A stretch of 64,000 nt of DNA. It comes from Pontibacter cellulosilyticus. GTDB taxonomy: Bacteria; Bacteroidota; Bacteroidia; Cytophagales; Hymenobacteraceae. The position numbers and the translations under genes are program-made. The notes under the pieces were generated by a model. It was not told the origin of the DNA, ran no database searches, and worked only from the letters and a program-made list of their open reading frames with translations. Of this stretch, positions 17,057 through 25,479 are shown in pieces (position 1 is the first letter of the stretch; every line of letters begins with the position of its first letter). The stretch is from the NCBI RefSeq assembly GCF_014306105.1, contig NZ_JACRVF010000007.1:62001-126000 (forward strand), read 5' to 3'.

Positions 17057-19486
17057 ATGATGTATCGCATTCCGCTAACGCTTGTGTTTATACTTTGCAG
17101 CCTGCACCTGGCGCTGGCGCAGACCTTTTCCATCTCCGGTAGGGTAACAAATGTCAGTACTAAACAGCCGGTGCCACAGGCAGAGATACTGTTGGTAAAC
17201 ACAGGAGGCTTGTACCAGGCTGATGCAAAAGGTAACTATCAAATCAACAACCTGGCCCCTGGCACTTATACTTTAACGGCCTACAGCGTTGGCTTGGGTT
17301 CTTCCACACAGCCTGTTACCATCAGCAACAGCAACGTTATACTTAACCTGGAACTGAAACCGCTGGAGGGGCAGCTAAAGGAAGTAAATGTAAAAGGTGA
17401 AGTGGAGAAAACCTTTAGCGTTACACGACTTAACTCTGTGGAAGGTGCCGCAATTTACGAGGCGAAGAAAAGCGAAGTAGTGGTGCTGAATGATATCACT
17501 GCTAACTTGGCTACCAACAACAGCCGTCAGGTATTTGGCCGCGTGGCTGGTCTTAACATCTGGGAAAGCGACGGTGCCGGCCTGCAACTTGGCATTGGCG
17601 GCCGTGGCCTCAGCCCGAATCGCACCTCCAACTTTAATACCCGCCAAAACGGCTATGACATCTCTGCCGATGCACTTGGTTACCCGGAAAGTTACTACAC
17701 CCCTCCTACCGAAGCACTGGACAGAATAGAGGTAGTACGCGGAGCAGCCTCTTTACAGTACGGCACGCAGTTCGGCGGTATGATCAACTTTGTGATGAAG
17801 GAAGGTCCGGAAGATAAGCCTTTTGAACTGACCAGTCGCCAGACTGCCGGATCGTGGGGCCTGTTCAACTCTTTTAACAGCATTGGCGGCACCAAAGGCA
17901 AACTGCACTACTATACTTTCTACCAATATAAGCGCGGCGATGGTTGGCGCAGAAACTCCGGTTTTGATGCACACACAGCCTTTGCCTCTGTACACTATAA
18001 GCCAACAGATAAGCTGGAGATAGGCGCCAACTATACATACATGAACTACCTGGCACAGCAACCGGGAGGATTAACTGATGCCGCCTTTGCCGCAGACCCG
18101 CGCCAATCGGTGCGCGACAGGAACTGGTTTAACGTTAACTGGAACTTGTTTGCACTTACCATGGATTACCGCTTGGGCGAACGAACCAAACTGAACATGC
18201 GCAATTTTGGCCTTATTGCAGAACGTAGCGCCTTAGGTTACCTAGAAAAAATCAACCGACCGGACCCGAACGTGGAGCGCCTCCTGCTACAGGACCAATT
18301 CCGCAACTTCGGTAACGAAACACGCCTGGTTCACCGCTACGATTTCCTGAATGCTTTTTCTACTATACTGGTGGGGGCACGCTACTACCACGGCTTTACA
18401 GACCAGAAACAAGGCATGGGCTCTGCCGCCGCTGATGCTAACTTTAGGTACTACCCAGACAATGGCAACCCTAGCATCTCCGACTACGATTACCCTAGCC
18501 GCAACCTGGCTTTGTTTGCAGAGAACATCTTTAACATCTCTCCTAAGCTAAGCATAACGCCCGGAATTCGTTACGAGTGGATTCGCACCATAGCCGATGG
18601 CCGCTACGACGTGGTAAACAAAGACTTGGCAGGCAACATCATATATGAGGAACGTGTGCAGGAGAATCGCACCAACACCCGCGATCTTATACTTTTTGGA
18701 CTAGGTGCAAGCTATAAGCACACTGAGAACTTCGAGATTTACGGTAATTTCTCGCAAAACTACCGCGCCATCAATTTTAACGACATGCGCGTGGTAAACG
18801 CCAACATCCGCATTGACCAAAAGTTACAGGACGAGAAAGGCTACAGCGCCGACCTTGGCTTGCGCGGCGGCATTGCAGAGTTGGTAAACTTCGACATCAG
18901 TCTTTTCCATTTAGCGTACGATAACCGCATTGGTCTGCAGCCGGCCAAAGACACTGTTACCTATATGAACTACCTGCTGCGCACCAACATTGGCAAGTCG
19001 CGTAACCGCGGTGTAGAGACCTATGTAGAAACCGATGTGCTGAAGTTGCTTTATGGTAAAGGGTATAACCGCTACAGCTTGTCTGTGTTCTCCAACCTTA
19101 CGTTTGTAGATGCCGATTACCTGATAGAAGAGCAGGTGTTTAAGGACAAAAAGGTCGAATTAGCTCCTGCACTTATCGCCAAAGCAGGTATAGCCTTTAA
19201 GCGCAACAACCTAAAGCTGTCGTACCAGTATGCCTATACTTCGGAGCAGTTTACCGATGCCACCAACAGTATTTCAGAGCCAACCGCTGTGTTTGGCAAA
19301 GTGCCAGCCTATTGGGTAATGGACCTCTCGGGCAGCTATACTTATAAGCGCTTTACATTAGAAACCGGCCTTAATAACCTGACAGATGAGCGTTATTTTA
19401 CACGCCGTGCCACAGCTTATCCGGGGCCAGGCATTATACCTTCGGATGCCAGGAACTATTATGTAACGCTGCAGGTAAAGCTCTAG
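17057..19486 (+). CDS. TonB-dependent outer-membrane receptor (FecA-like)
   Basis: A signal peptide (about 1-21) precedes a carboxypeptidase-regulatory (CnaB-like) domain (about 24-105, SGRVTNVSTKQPVPQAEILL), a plug domain (about 125-255, EALDRIEVVRGAASLQYGTQFGG) and a 22-strand barrel ending in YYVTLQVKL. The architecture fits receptors for ferric chelates or other large ligands. The SusC signature and a SusD partner are absent, so glycan import is unlikely. The start follows the HTTM stop by a single base (TAA T ATG), so the two are translationally linked. The ligand is unknown; the probable metal-responsive operators upstream point to iron. Confidence 0.92.
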   Translation: MMYRIPLTLVFILCSLHLALAQTFSISGRVTNVSTKQPVPQAEILLVNTGGLYQADAKGNYQINNLAPGTYTLTAYSVGLGSSTQPVTISNSNVILNLELKPLEGQLKEVNVKGEVEKTFSVTRLNSVEGAAIYEAKKSEVVVLNDITANLATNNSRQVFGRVAGLNIWESDGAGLQLGIGGRGLSPNRTSNFNTRQNGYDISADALGYPESYYTPPTEALDRIEVVRGAASLQYGTQFGGMINFVMKEGPEDKPFELTSRQTAGSWGLFNSFNSIGGTKGKLHYYTFYQYKRGDGWRRNSGFDAHTAFASVHYKPTDKLEIGANYTYMNYLAQQPGGLTDAAFAADPRQSVRDRNWFNVNWNLFALTMDYRLGERTKLNMRNFGLIAERSALGYLEKINRPDPNVERLLLQDQFRNFGNETRLVHRYDFLNAFSTILVGARYYHGFTDQKQGMGSAAADANFRYYPDNGNPSISDYDYPSRNLALFAENIFNISPKLSITPGIRYEWIRTIADGRYDVVNKDLAGNIIYEERVQENRTNTRDLILFGLGASYKHTENFEIYGNFSQNYRAINFNDMRVVNANIRIDQKLQDEKGYSADLGLRGGIAELVNFDISLFHLAYDNRIGLQPAKDTVTYMNYLLRTNIGKSRNRGVETYVETDVLKLLYGKGYNRYSLSVFSNLTFVDADYLIEEQVFKDKKVELAPALIAKAGIAFKRNNLKLSYQYAYTSEQFTDATNSISEPTAVFGKVPAYWVMDLSGSYTYKRFTLETGLNNLTDERYFTRRATAYPGPGIIPSDARNYYVTLQVKL

Positions 19487-19549
19487 CTTAAGTACTTCAT
19501 TTTAATTTTACTATATTTAATTGATCATCATAAACCACAATAACTAATC

Positions 19550-19867
19550 ATGAAACTATCTAAACTATTTATGCCTGCCCTTATAGCTGCAGTGCCTTTC
19601 CTTTACAGCTGCGAAGAAAAAACTGATGTAGTAGAGTCTGGCACATACCAGGGCACGCTGCACGAGGTAGAGCCTGAGAAAACAGAGATCTATGTAAAAA
19701 CTGACGACGACAAACTGCTGGAGCTATATTTCACGGAGTCTACCACGCTTACTAAAAACGGCGAAACTGTAGCATTTGACCAGCTACAAGAAGGCGGCAA
19801 AGTAGAAGTTGAGGTTGAGAAAGTAGGCAATCGTCTGGACCCAGTGGCAGTTAGAATACTGGAATAA
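19550..19867 (+). CDS. Small lipoprotein in the iron cassette (105 aa)
   Basis: A short protein with signal and lipobox (LYSC, Cys21), then an acidic, beta-rich domain of about 80 residues with alternating hydrophobic and charged residues (EIYVKTDDDKLLELYF, KVEVEVEKVGNRLDP). This is consistent with a small OB-fold-like or beta-barrel domain; I do not recognise the family. It sits 63 bases after the receptor and 5 bases before the DUF2231 gene, all in one direction, so it probably belongs to the same transcription unit. Confidence 0.72.
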   Translation: MKLSKLFMPALIAAVPFLYSCEEKTDVVESGTYQGTLHEVEPEKTEIYVKTDDDKLLELYFTESTTLTKNGETVAFDQLQEGGKVEVEVEKVGNRLDPVAVRILE

Positions 19868-19872
19868 CAAGC

Positions 19873-20358
19873 ATGACTGAACCGACCTTTTGGCGCGCTG
19901 AGATCTGGCACCCGCTTACGCTGCACTTCCCGATAACGCTGTTGCTTGTAGCCACAGTGGTAATGGTGGTGGTGCTGTTTCTAAGCGGCGACAAGAAGAT
20001 CTTCTGGCAAAAGGTCGGTTCTTATTCACTTTACGCTGGCTGCCTCGCTGCTTGGGTAGCCATCTATACCGGCGATATGGCTGATGGCATTGTTTCGCGT
20101 AAAATATGCGACCCCACCGTGCTGAAGAGCCATGAGAATGCCGCCTTTAACCTTGCCTATCTTTTCACGGCCGCAACGGCACTTACGCTTTCCCTGAACA
20201 TCATTAACCTGTACCACAAAACCCTGCGCATTCTGGTAGTGCTGCTTATGATAGCCGGTACTTACTACCTGGTAGAAACCGGACATAAAGGGGCACAGGT
20301 AGTATATGAGCAAGGTGGCGGCGTAAACATGCCCGCTTCCGACTGCGCTGGTTACTAA
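19873..20358 (+). CDS. DUF2231 integral membrane protein
   Basis: The 161-residue protein has four predicted transmembrane helices and the DUF2231 hallmarks: an N-terminal IWHPLTLHFPI and a C-terminal GHKGAQVVYEQGGGV. The conserved histidines near the membrane faces (HPLTLH, SHENAA, GHKGA) are suggestive of haem or metal binding, which is often proposed but unproven for the family. A CDPTV stretch and a DCAGY C-terminus add two cysteines. It is the last gene of the co-directional run that starts at the double operator. No clear terminator follows before ruvX. Confidence 0.85.
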   Translation: MTEPTFWRAEIWHPLTLHFPITLLLVATVVMVVVLFLSGDKKIFWQKVGSYSLYAGCLAAWVAIYTGDMADGIVSRKICDPTVLKSHENAAFNLAYLFTAATALTLSLNIINLYHKTLRILVVLLMIAGTYYLVETGHKGAQVVYEQGGGVNMPASDCAGY

Positions 20359-20459
20359 ACTTATCTTATTTCATTTTCCTTATGATGCTGCTTTTGCTCT
20401 GCTGCAAGTATAGCTGCGCAGCTGTAAATGCCTGTAAGTGCGCATAAGATTAAAATTCT

Positions 20460-20467
20460 TACCTTTG
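20460..20467 (+). promoter_or_regulatory. Probable -7 element of the ruvX-def promoter
   Basis: TACCTTTG matches TAnnTTTG and lies 17 bases before the ruvX ATG. No good TTG is seen 19-21 bases upstream, so support is partial. Confidence 0.3.
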
Positions 20468-20484
20468 TAATCCAATTTATATTT

Positions 20485-20901
20485 ATGGGCAGAATACTGG
20501 CAATTGATTACGGAACGAAGCGTGTGGGACTGGCTGCAACCGATGTGCTGCAGATAATCGCCAACCCTTTAGAAACCGTTCATGCCAAAGATGTGTTAGC
20601 CTACCTGAAGGACTATGTGCAGCGCGAGCCGGTAGAGGCATTTGTGCTGGGCATGCCCAAGCGCCTGTCCGGCGAAGACACAGACGCGACGCAGCATGTG
20701 GTGGGTTTCCACAGGCTGTTGCAGAAAACGTTTCCGGGTATACCGGTGCATTTAGTGGACGAACGCTTTACTTCTAAAATGGCCCAGCAGGCGATGCTGG
20801 CCGGGGGCATGAAGAAGAAAGATCGCCAGGACAAAGGCAACGTAGACCGCATAAGCGCGGCCATAATTTTACAATCGTATTTAGATAGCAGAACCATATG
20901 A
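20485..20901 (+). CDS. ruvX: RuvX/YqgF Holliday-junction-resolvase-like nuclease
   Basis: I choose the ATG at 20485 because the product then starts MGRILAIDYGTKRVGLA, the normal N-terminus of the family; the frame is open 19 codons further upstream without homology. The 138-residue RNase H-fold protein shows Asp8 (AIDYGTKR), LVDERFTS and a late Asp in KGNVDRISAAIIL. The family acts in the cytosol on branched DNA and in processing of pre-16S rRNA. Its stop overlaps the def start by four bases (ATGA), so the two form an operon. Confidence 0.92.
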   Translation: MGRILAIDYGTKRVGLAATDVLQIIANPLETVHAKDVLAYLKDYVQREPVEAFVLGMPKRLSGEDTDATQHVVGFHRLLQKTFPGIPVHLVDERFTSKMAQQAMLAGGMKKKDRQDKGNVDRISAAIILQSYLDSRTI

Positions 20902-21467
20902 TTTACCCAATCACCGCTTACGGCGATCCAGTTTTAAAAGAAGAAGCACAAGACATTCCGCAGGACTATCCGAACCTGAAGGAACTGGTACAGGATATGT
21001 TTGACACCATGTACTATGCGCATGGAGTTGGCCTGGCGGCTCCGCAAATCAGCAAGAGCATCCGCCTTTTTGTAATTGACTCAGAGCCAATGATGGATGA
21101 GAAAGACGAAGGCAAAGGCGTAAAGAAAGCATTTATTAACCCGGAGATTATTGAGGAAAGTGGCGAAGAATGGGGCTTTGAAGAAGGCTGCTTAAGTATA
21201 CCAGGTGTGCGCGAAGTGGTTTACCGCCCGGAGCGCCTGGTGATTCGTTACTTTGATGAAGAGTGGAACGAGCACGAAGACACCTATGATGGCATGACGG
21301 CACGCGTTATCCAGCACGAGTATGACCACATCGAGGGCATACTTTTCACAGACCACCTGAACGGCCTGAAGAAACGCCTTATTAAGAACAAGCTGGCAAA
21401 GATCTCGAAAGGTGAGGTAGATGCTGATTATAAAATGAAGTTTCCGGCACTGGCAAAGAAGCGCTAA
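20898..21467 (+). CDS. def: Peptide deformylase
   Basis: This 189-residue metalloenzyme removes the N-formyl group from nascent proteins. All three motifs are intact: GVGLAAPQ (43-50), EEGCLS (metal ligand Cys98) and QHEYDH (His140, Glu141, His144). Length and motifs match the type 1 enzymes of Gram-negative bacteria, with a moderately lysine-rich C-terminal tail. It overlaps ruvX by four bases and ends just before a strong bidirectional terminator. Confidence 0.97.
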   Translation: MIYPITAYGDPVLKEEAQDIPQDYPNLKELVQDMFDTMYYAHGVGLAAPQISKSIRLFVIDSEPMMDEKDEGKGVKKAFINPEIIEESGEEWGFEEGCLSIPGVREVVYRPERLVIRYFDEEWNEHEDTYDGMTARVIQHEYDHIEGILFTDHLNGLKKRLIKNKLAKISKGEVDADYKMKFPALAKKR

Positions 21468-21474
21468 GGCTATA

Positions 21475-21534
21475 AAGTATAAAAGCAAAACCGCCTGTTA
21501 TATGAAAGTAGCAGGCGGTTTTGCTTTTATACTT
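21475..21534. terminator. Bidirectional terminator bounded by inverted AAGTATA copies
   Basis: Perfect 23-base arms (21475-21497, 21512-21534) surround a 14-base loop. The stem core is CAAAACCGCCTG/CAGGCGGTTTTG, and the stem bases at each end are AAGTATA and TATACTT. It separates def from the convergent hydrolase gene. Confidence 0.88.
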
Positions 21535-21605
21535 CATCAGGCACCAATTATCCTACACACGATACTCACTTGCAGCACGCATTATTCTATCTTTTACGTA
21601 CTTCA

Positions 21606-23234
21606 TTACTTAGCATTTGTTTTATCAACAACCCAACCAATAATAGTTTGAAGCACCTCTGGAGATACCTCAAAAGATTTCAGGTTCTGGTAGTTCTTCG
21701 GGTTACCGTTCGGGTCATGTAAAAAGACGTGGTTGAAGTTATTAAACATCTTGAGAGTTACATCTTTGTTTCCAGCTTGTTTAAAAGCCTTTTCCAACTC
21801 TTTCGCATCCCCCGGCGGCACATTTTTATCTGTTGTACCCTGTAGAATCAGAACCGGGACTTGCTTTACCTGCTTCGCTGTTGCCAAAGGATCGTAAGTT
21901 AAAAAGTAGCGGAGCCAAGGGTTGTTCTCTGCTTCCTTAGTATACTCCTTCATAGCCTGCTGAAAAGCCTCCTCCTTCTTTTCCTGTGAAATCTCCTTCG
22001 ACTGGTCCAGACTGTTTAACAACTGGTACTTCAGAATGTCTTTACCGGTACTGGCCGGCCCCGCCATAATTACAATTCCGTTTAGGGTGCTGTTTGTCTT
22101 GGCTATCATTGGTGCGATCATTCCACCCTCACTAAGTCCAACTAAAGCTACTCTGTTCTTGTCGATTGCCTTATGCTGCTTTACAAACGCGATACCCTCC
22201 CTTATGTCATCTGCTCTTTCAGGGGTAGTGGCGCTTTCAAAATTACCAGTAGATTTTCCCACGCCACGATCATCCATACGCAAAACGGCTACTCCATTTC
22301 GCCCCAACTCATCTGCAAGCTGGCGAAATATGCGATAATCTCCGCCAAAAGGAGTATTGTGGTCCCTGTCCTGCGGACTTGATCCAGTAATTGTCACTAC
22401 TACAGGTACAGGCTTTACAGCATTTTTCGGTATCGTTAAAGTGCCTGCCAGCACATGGCCCGCTTTCGTTTGTATGCGTACATCCTCTGCTGTATATGGC
22501 GCACCAGGAGGCGCAGAATAATCCGGGGGATGTGTGGCAAAGGCTGCATCCGGTATTTTCTCCAGCCTTTTTATAGTTTGCCCATTAGAGGTTTTACCCG
22601 ATAGTATTTTACCGTCTTCACTCACTTTTAAATGTATACTCACGTTCCCAAGCGTCAGATGGGCAGAGTCTTTATGTGAAAAATTGACGGGTACCTGTAT
22701 TGTCTGGCCTTTGGAGCTAAGCAGAAAAACGGGTAACTCAACTTTGTTACCTCCCATTGTTCGAGCCCTTATCACGATTTGCTCCAGTAACGAGAGCATA
22801 GGCAAGTTAGGGTGATAAGTCATTGCACCAGTACTAGTCTTTATTGTATCTCGCTCAGTATTTTGCCCTTTTTTTGATATACTGTATATGCTGTCCCCCT
22901 TAAAAACTAATATTGCCTCCTGTTGAGGGGCAGCGCCTTCTGGCGCACCTCGCTGCAGCACTTCTATACTTATTCTCTCAATTGCTTTATTGTTTTTAAT
23001 AGCTGCCTTATACACAAAAGGCACTTGGTTTCGTACCAGAACTCTCCCTTCCAACGTGTTACCCTTTCTAGTGTAACGCTCAATTGTTAACGTATCGCTG
23101 CCATTCTGTAGCAGAAACCCACCTTGAACAGGCTTAACTCCCTGAGACATTAGATATTGAGTTGGAAATATGAAAAGCGCTACCACTAACACCACAGCAC
23201 TAATCAATTGTTGTTTATTTAGGATGGATTGCAT
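21606..23234 (-). CDS. Secreted alpha/beta hydrolase with N-terminal extension
   Basis: A hydrophobic N-terminus (signal peptide or anchor, about 7-31) leads to a beta-rich region of about 200 residues of unknown role, then an alpha/beta-hydrolase domain (about 235-542). The nucleophile elbow GLSEGG contains Ser368, the oxyanion region is ITGSSPQDRD, and later TTDKNVP and FNHVF supply the likely Asp and His. The organisation matches exported acyl-peptidase/esterase-like enzymes annotated in Bacteroidota (for example of the S9/YqiA-like type). Substrate unknown. It is single, converging with ruvX-def. Confidence 0.85.
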   Translation of the reverse strand: MQSILNKQQLISAVVLVVALFIFPTQYLMSQGVKPVQGGFLLQNGSDTLTIERYTRKGNTLEGRVLVRNQVPFVYKAAIKNNKAIERISIEVLQRGAPEGAAPQQEAILVFKGDSIYSISKKGQNTERDTIKTSTGAMTYHPNLPMLSLLEQIVIRARTMGGNKVELPVFLLSSKGQTIQVPVNFSHKDSAHLTLGNVSIHLKVSEDGKILSGKTSNGQTIKRLEKIPDAAFATHPPDYSAPPGAPYTAEDVRIQTKAGHVLAGTLTIPKNAVKPVPVVVTITGSSPQDRDHNTPFGGDYRIFRQLADELGRNGVAVLRMDDRGVGKSTGNFESATTPERADDIREGIAFVKQHKAIDKNRVALVGLSEGGMIAPMIAKTNSTLNGIVIMAGPASTGKDILKYQLLNSLDQSKEISQEKKEEAFQQAMKEYTKEAENNPWLRYFLTYDPLATAKQVKQVPVLILQGTTDKNVPPGDAKELEKAFKQAGNKDVTLKMFNNFNHVFLHDPNGNPKNYQNLKSFEVSPEVLQTIIGWVVDKTNAK

Positions 23235-23522
23235 GTTTCTGAATTATACAAGCAGAAACGGGAACTCTTTAATTTAGATACAGCCATGCTTCAACATTCT
23301 GACCTTTTCACCGTCAAGAAAACCATTTAGATAACCCAAACCATTTGCTAAAGTACCTTATGATATATAGGATGTAGGTGTTCTTGTAGATTAAAAGCAA
23401 AATGCTGTTGCCAATATTCCCATGTTTACACATTAAAAATACAGATAACTTATGTTTTAACGAATTGATGTGTAGCTTTACTAAAATTGGCTGATAATTA
23501 ACTGCTTTAAACTGTCAAACTT

Positions 23523-24311
23523 ATGGATGCTGTAAAGAGGAACAATGTTAAAGTTATCGGAAAGGGAGAAAAACCAATGCTGTTTGCGCACGGCTACGGC
23601 TGCGACCAAAATATGTGGCGATTCATCACACCTGCTTTCGAGGAAGACTACAAGATTGTTCTTTTTGACCACATTGGTTTTGGTAGCTCAGACATCTCCG
23701 AATATAACAAAGAGCGGTATGCCTCCTTACATGGGTACGCTGAAGACGTATTAAAAATCTGCCATGAACTGGAGCTGCAGGATGTAGTTTTTGTAGGCCA
23801 CTCCGTTAGTGCTATGATTGGCGTTCTGGCGGCAACAAAGGAGCCGGAGCGCTTCTCAAAACTCATCCTGGTCAGTCCTTCTCCCAGCTTTATTAACGAA
23901 GGAGACTATATTGGCGGCTTTAACCGGGAGGATATTGAGGGCCTGCTTAGCTCTCTGGACAGTGATTACCTGGGCTGGTCAAACACAATTGCTCCTGTTA
24001 TTATGGGTAATCCTGATAAGCCGGAGCTAGGCCAAGAACTGGCTCAAAGCTTCTGCAGCAGCAACGAAGAAGTAGCCCGTGACTTTGCCCATGTTACTTT
24101 CCTTTCGGATCATAAAAAGGATTTGGCTAAAGTTAAAGTACCCACCCTGATCTTGCAGTGCTCCGAAGATGCCATTGCACCCTTAACCGTTGGCGAGTAT
24201 ACAAGTAAAAGTATAGCCGGCAGCCAGCTTGTTGTGCTTGAAGCCACTGGCCATTGCCCAAACCTGAGTGCACCGGAGGAAACAATAGCAGCCATTAAAA
24301 GCTTTTTATAA
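23523..24311 (+). CDS. RsbQ/KAI2-like alpha/beta hydrolase
   Basis: The 262-residue cytosolic protein closely follows the RsbQ family: LFAHGYGCDQNMWR near the N-terminus, VGHSVSAMIG (nucleophile Ser94), Asp216 and His244 (TGHCPNLSAPEE). RsbQ in Bacillus is a hydrolase required for energy-stress activation of sigma-B through the PAS phosphatase RsbP, and plant KAI2/D14 receptors share the fold. No RsbP-like phosphatase is adjacent, but the next gene encodes a short protein that may have a STAS-like fold. Its natural ligand is unknown. It is preceded by 288 bases with no other feature. Confidence 0.85.
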   Translation: MDAVKRNNVKVIGKGEKPMLFAHGYGCDQNMWRFITPAFEEDYKIVLFDHIGFGSSDISEYNKERYASLHGYAEDVLKICHELELQDVVFVGHSVSAMIGVLAATKEPERFSKLILVSPSPSFINEGDYIGGFNREDIEGLLSSLDSDYLGWSNTIAPVIMGNPDKPELGQELAQSFCSSNEEVARDFAHVTFLSDHKKDLAKVKVPTLILQCSEDAIAPLTVGEYTSKSIAGSQLVVLEATGHCPNLSAPEETIAAIKSFL

Positions 24312-24393
24312 AAGCCACCGTACAAATTAAAACAGCATCTAGATAAATCGATTAAGATGAATCGATCTATCTCGTTTATTTGACAATCCGCAA

Positions 24394-24825
24394 TTGATAG
24401 ATAATAAAAATAGCACCAAACTTAAGAAGGCAAATGGGGACGTTTTCTTCGAGGCTCGAAGAAGCCCCGACAGCAACTTTATAGTTGTCAACTGGATTGG
24501 CATACAATCTATGGAAACAGTTGTAATGGGAGGCAACCACATACTCGCTATGCTACGGGAGCAGCCTTGCCAAGGGCTGCTGAACAGCAACAGAGAGCTG
24601 ATAGGCCCTTGGGACTCTGCTGTTAACTGGCTGGCTTATAAGTGGGCTCCTAGTGCAAAAATGCTGGGCCTGCGCTATTTTGCACACGTGGTCTCTCCGG
24701 GCATCTATGGGCAGCGGTCTTTTGAGGCCCTCTACCCTAAACTCAAAGATATACTAGAGGTTAAAGCATTTGACGACGACGAAGCCGCAGAAGCCTGGTT
24801 TAAGATAGGTCAGCTTGAGTCCTAA
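24394..24825 (+). CDS. Small cytosolic protein, possibly STAS/SpoIIAA-like
   Basis: The frame has no ATG at its 5' end; an in-frame stop lies at 24358 and the best start is TTG at 24394, giving 143 residues. The sequence has the alternating pattern of STAS-like proteins found in Bacteroidota: VVNWIGIQSMETVVMGG, LLNSNRELIGPW and a final DDDEAAEAWF. There is no signal peptide. It follows the RsbQ-like gene by 82 bases in the same direction. A role in partner switching would suit that neighbour but is inference only. Confidence 0.6.
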   Translation: MIDNKNSTKLKKANGDVFFEARRSPDSNFIVVNWIGIQSMETVVMGGNHILAMLREQPCQGLLNSNRELIGPWDSAVNWLAYKWAPSAKMLGLRYFAHVVSPGIYGQRSFEALYPKLKDILEVKAFDDDEAAEAWFKIGQLES

Positions 24826-24922
24826 CTCCATACTTGCCCCGGCCATGAGACTTTGCCACGCTAGCATCAACTAAACTAAACACCCTTCTCCCGCAGGTAT
24901 ACTTCCCGTAATTCTGATATCT

Positions 24923-25417
24923 TTATTTGTCTTTACCAGGCTTTTTATTCTTCTCCTGCTCTCCATTGCTTTCTTCCTGCGTAACCATAGGGCCTAACTT
25001 ACGGCCGCCCAGCAGGTGCATGTGCAAATGAAACACCGACTGCCCCGCATCTTCATTCATGTTCATGGTTAGCCGGTAGCCTGTTTCGGCAATTCCTTTT
25101 TCCTTAGCCAGCTTTTTAGCTACCAGGAAGAGCTTGCCCAGCATCGCTGCGTCTTCTTCGGTTACATCGTTAATGGTAGGAATCTCTTTCTTAGGTACAA
25201 TGAGCAAGTGCACCGGAGCCTGTAGCCTGTTTGGAACGAAGGCAATCACATCATCATCTTCATACACAATAGTGGCAGGAGCTTCTCTTTTTATAATCTT
25301 TGTGAAGATAGAGCCCTCCGCAATCTTTGCTGCTTTTTGTTTTTGGTATGCTTCGCTTTGGCTCCAGGCAGGGGCACTAAGCAGAAGCAGTAGAGTTAGG
25401 CTTAATAGTTTTTTCAT
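24923..25417 (-). CDS. HIT-family protein with an export signal
   Basis: The HIT core is clear: SIFTKIIKREAPATIVYEDDDVIAF, the strand APVHLLIVPK, and the histidine triad HLHMH (His130, His132, His134). HINT-type enzymes hydrolyse purine-nucleotide phosphoramidates and are normally cytosolic. Here the first 20 residues form a good signal peptide (charged, Leu-rich, ending AWSQ), and a lysine-rich tail (EQEKNKKPGKDK) follows the core. The protein is therefore probably periplasmic. It lies 62 bases downstream of the zinc-protease-like gene, likely in one transcript. Confidence 0.88.
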   Translation of the reverse strand: MKKLLSLTLLLLLSAPAWSQSEAYQKQKAAKIAEGSIFTKIIKREAPATIVYEDDDVIAFVPNRLQAPVHLLIVPKKEIPTINDVTEEDAAMLGKLFLVAKKLAKEKGIAETGYRLTMNMNEDAGQSVFHLHMHLLGGRKLGPMVTQEESNGEQEKNKKPGKDK

Positions 25418-25479
25418 AGTTTATGAGGAGCTTTTATATACTTTCTTAATCAGCAGTAGCAGTGTCTACATCAATCCTT

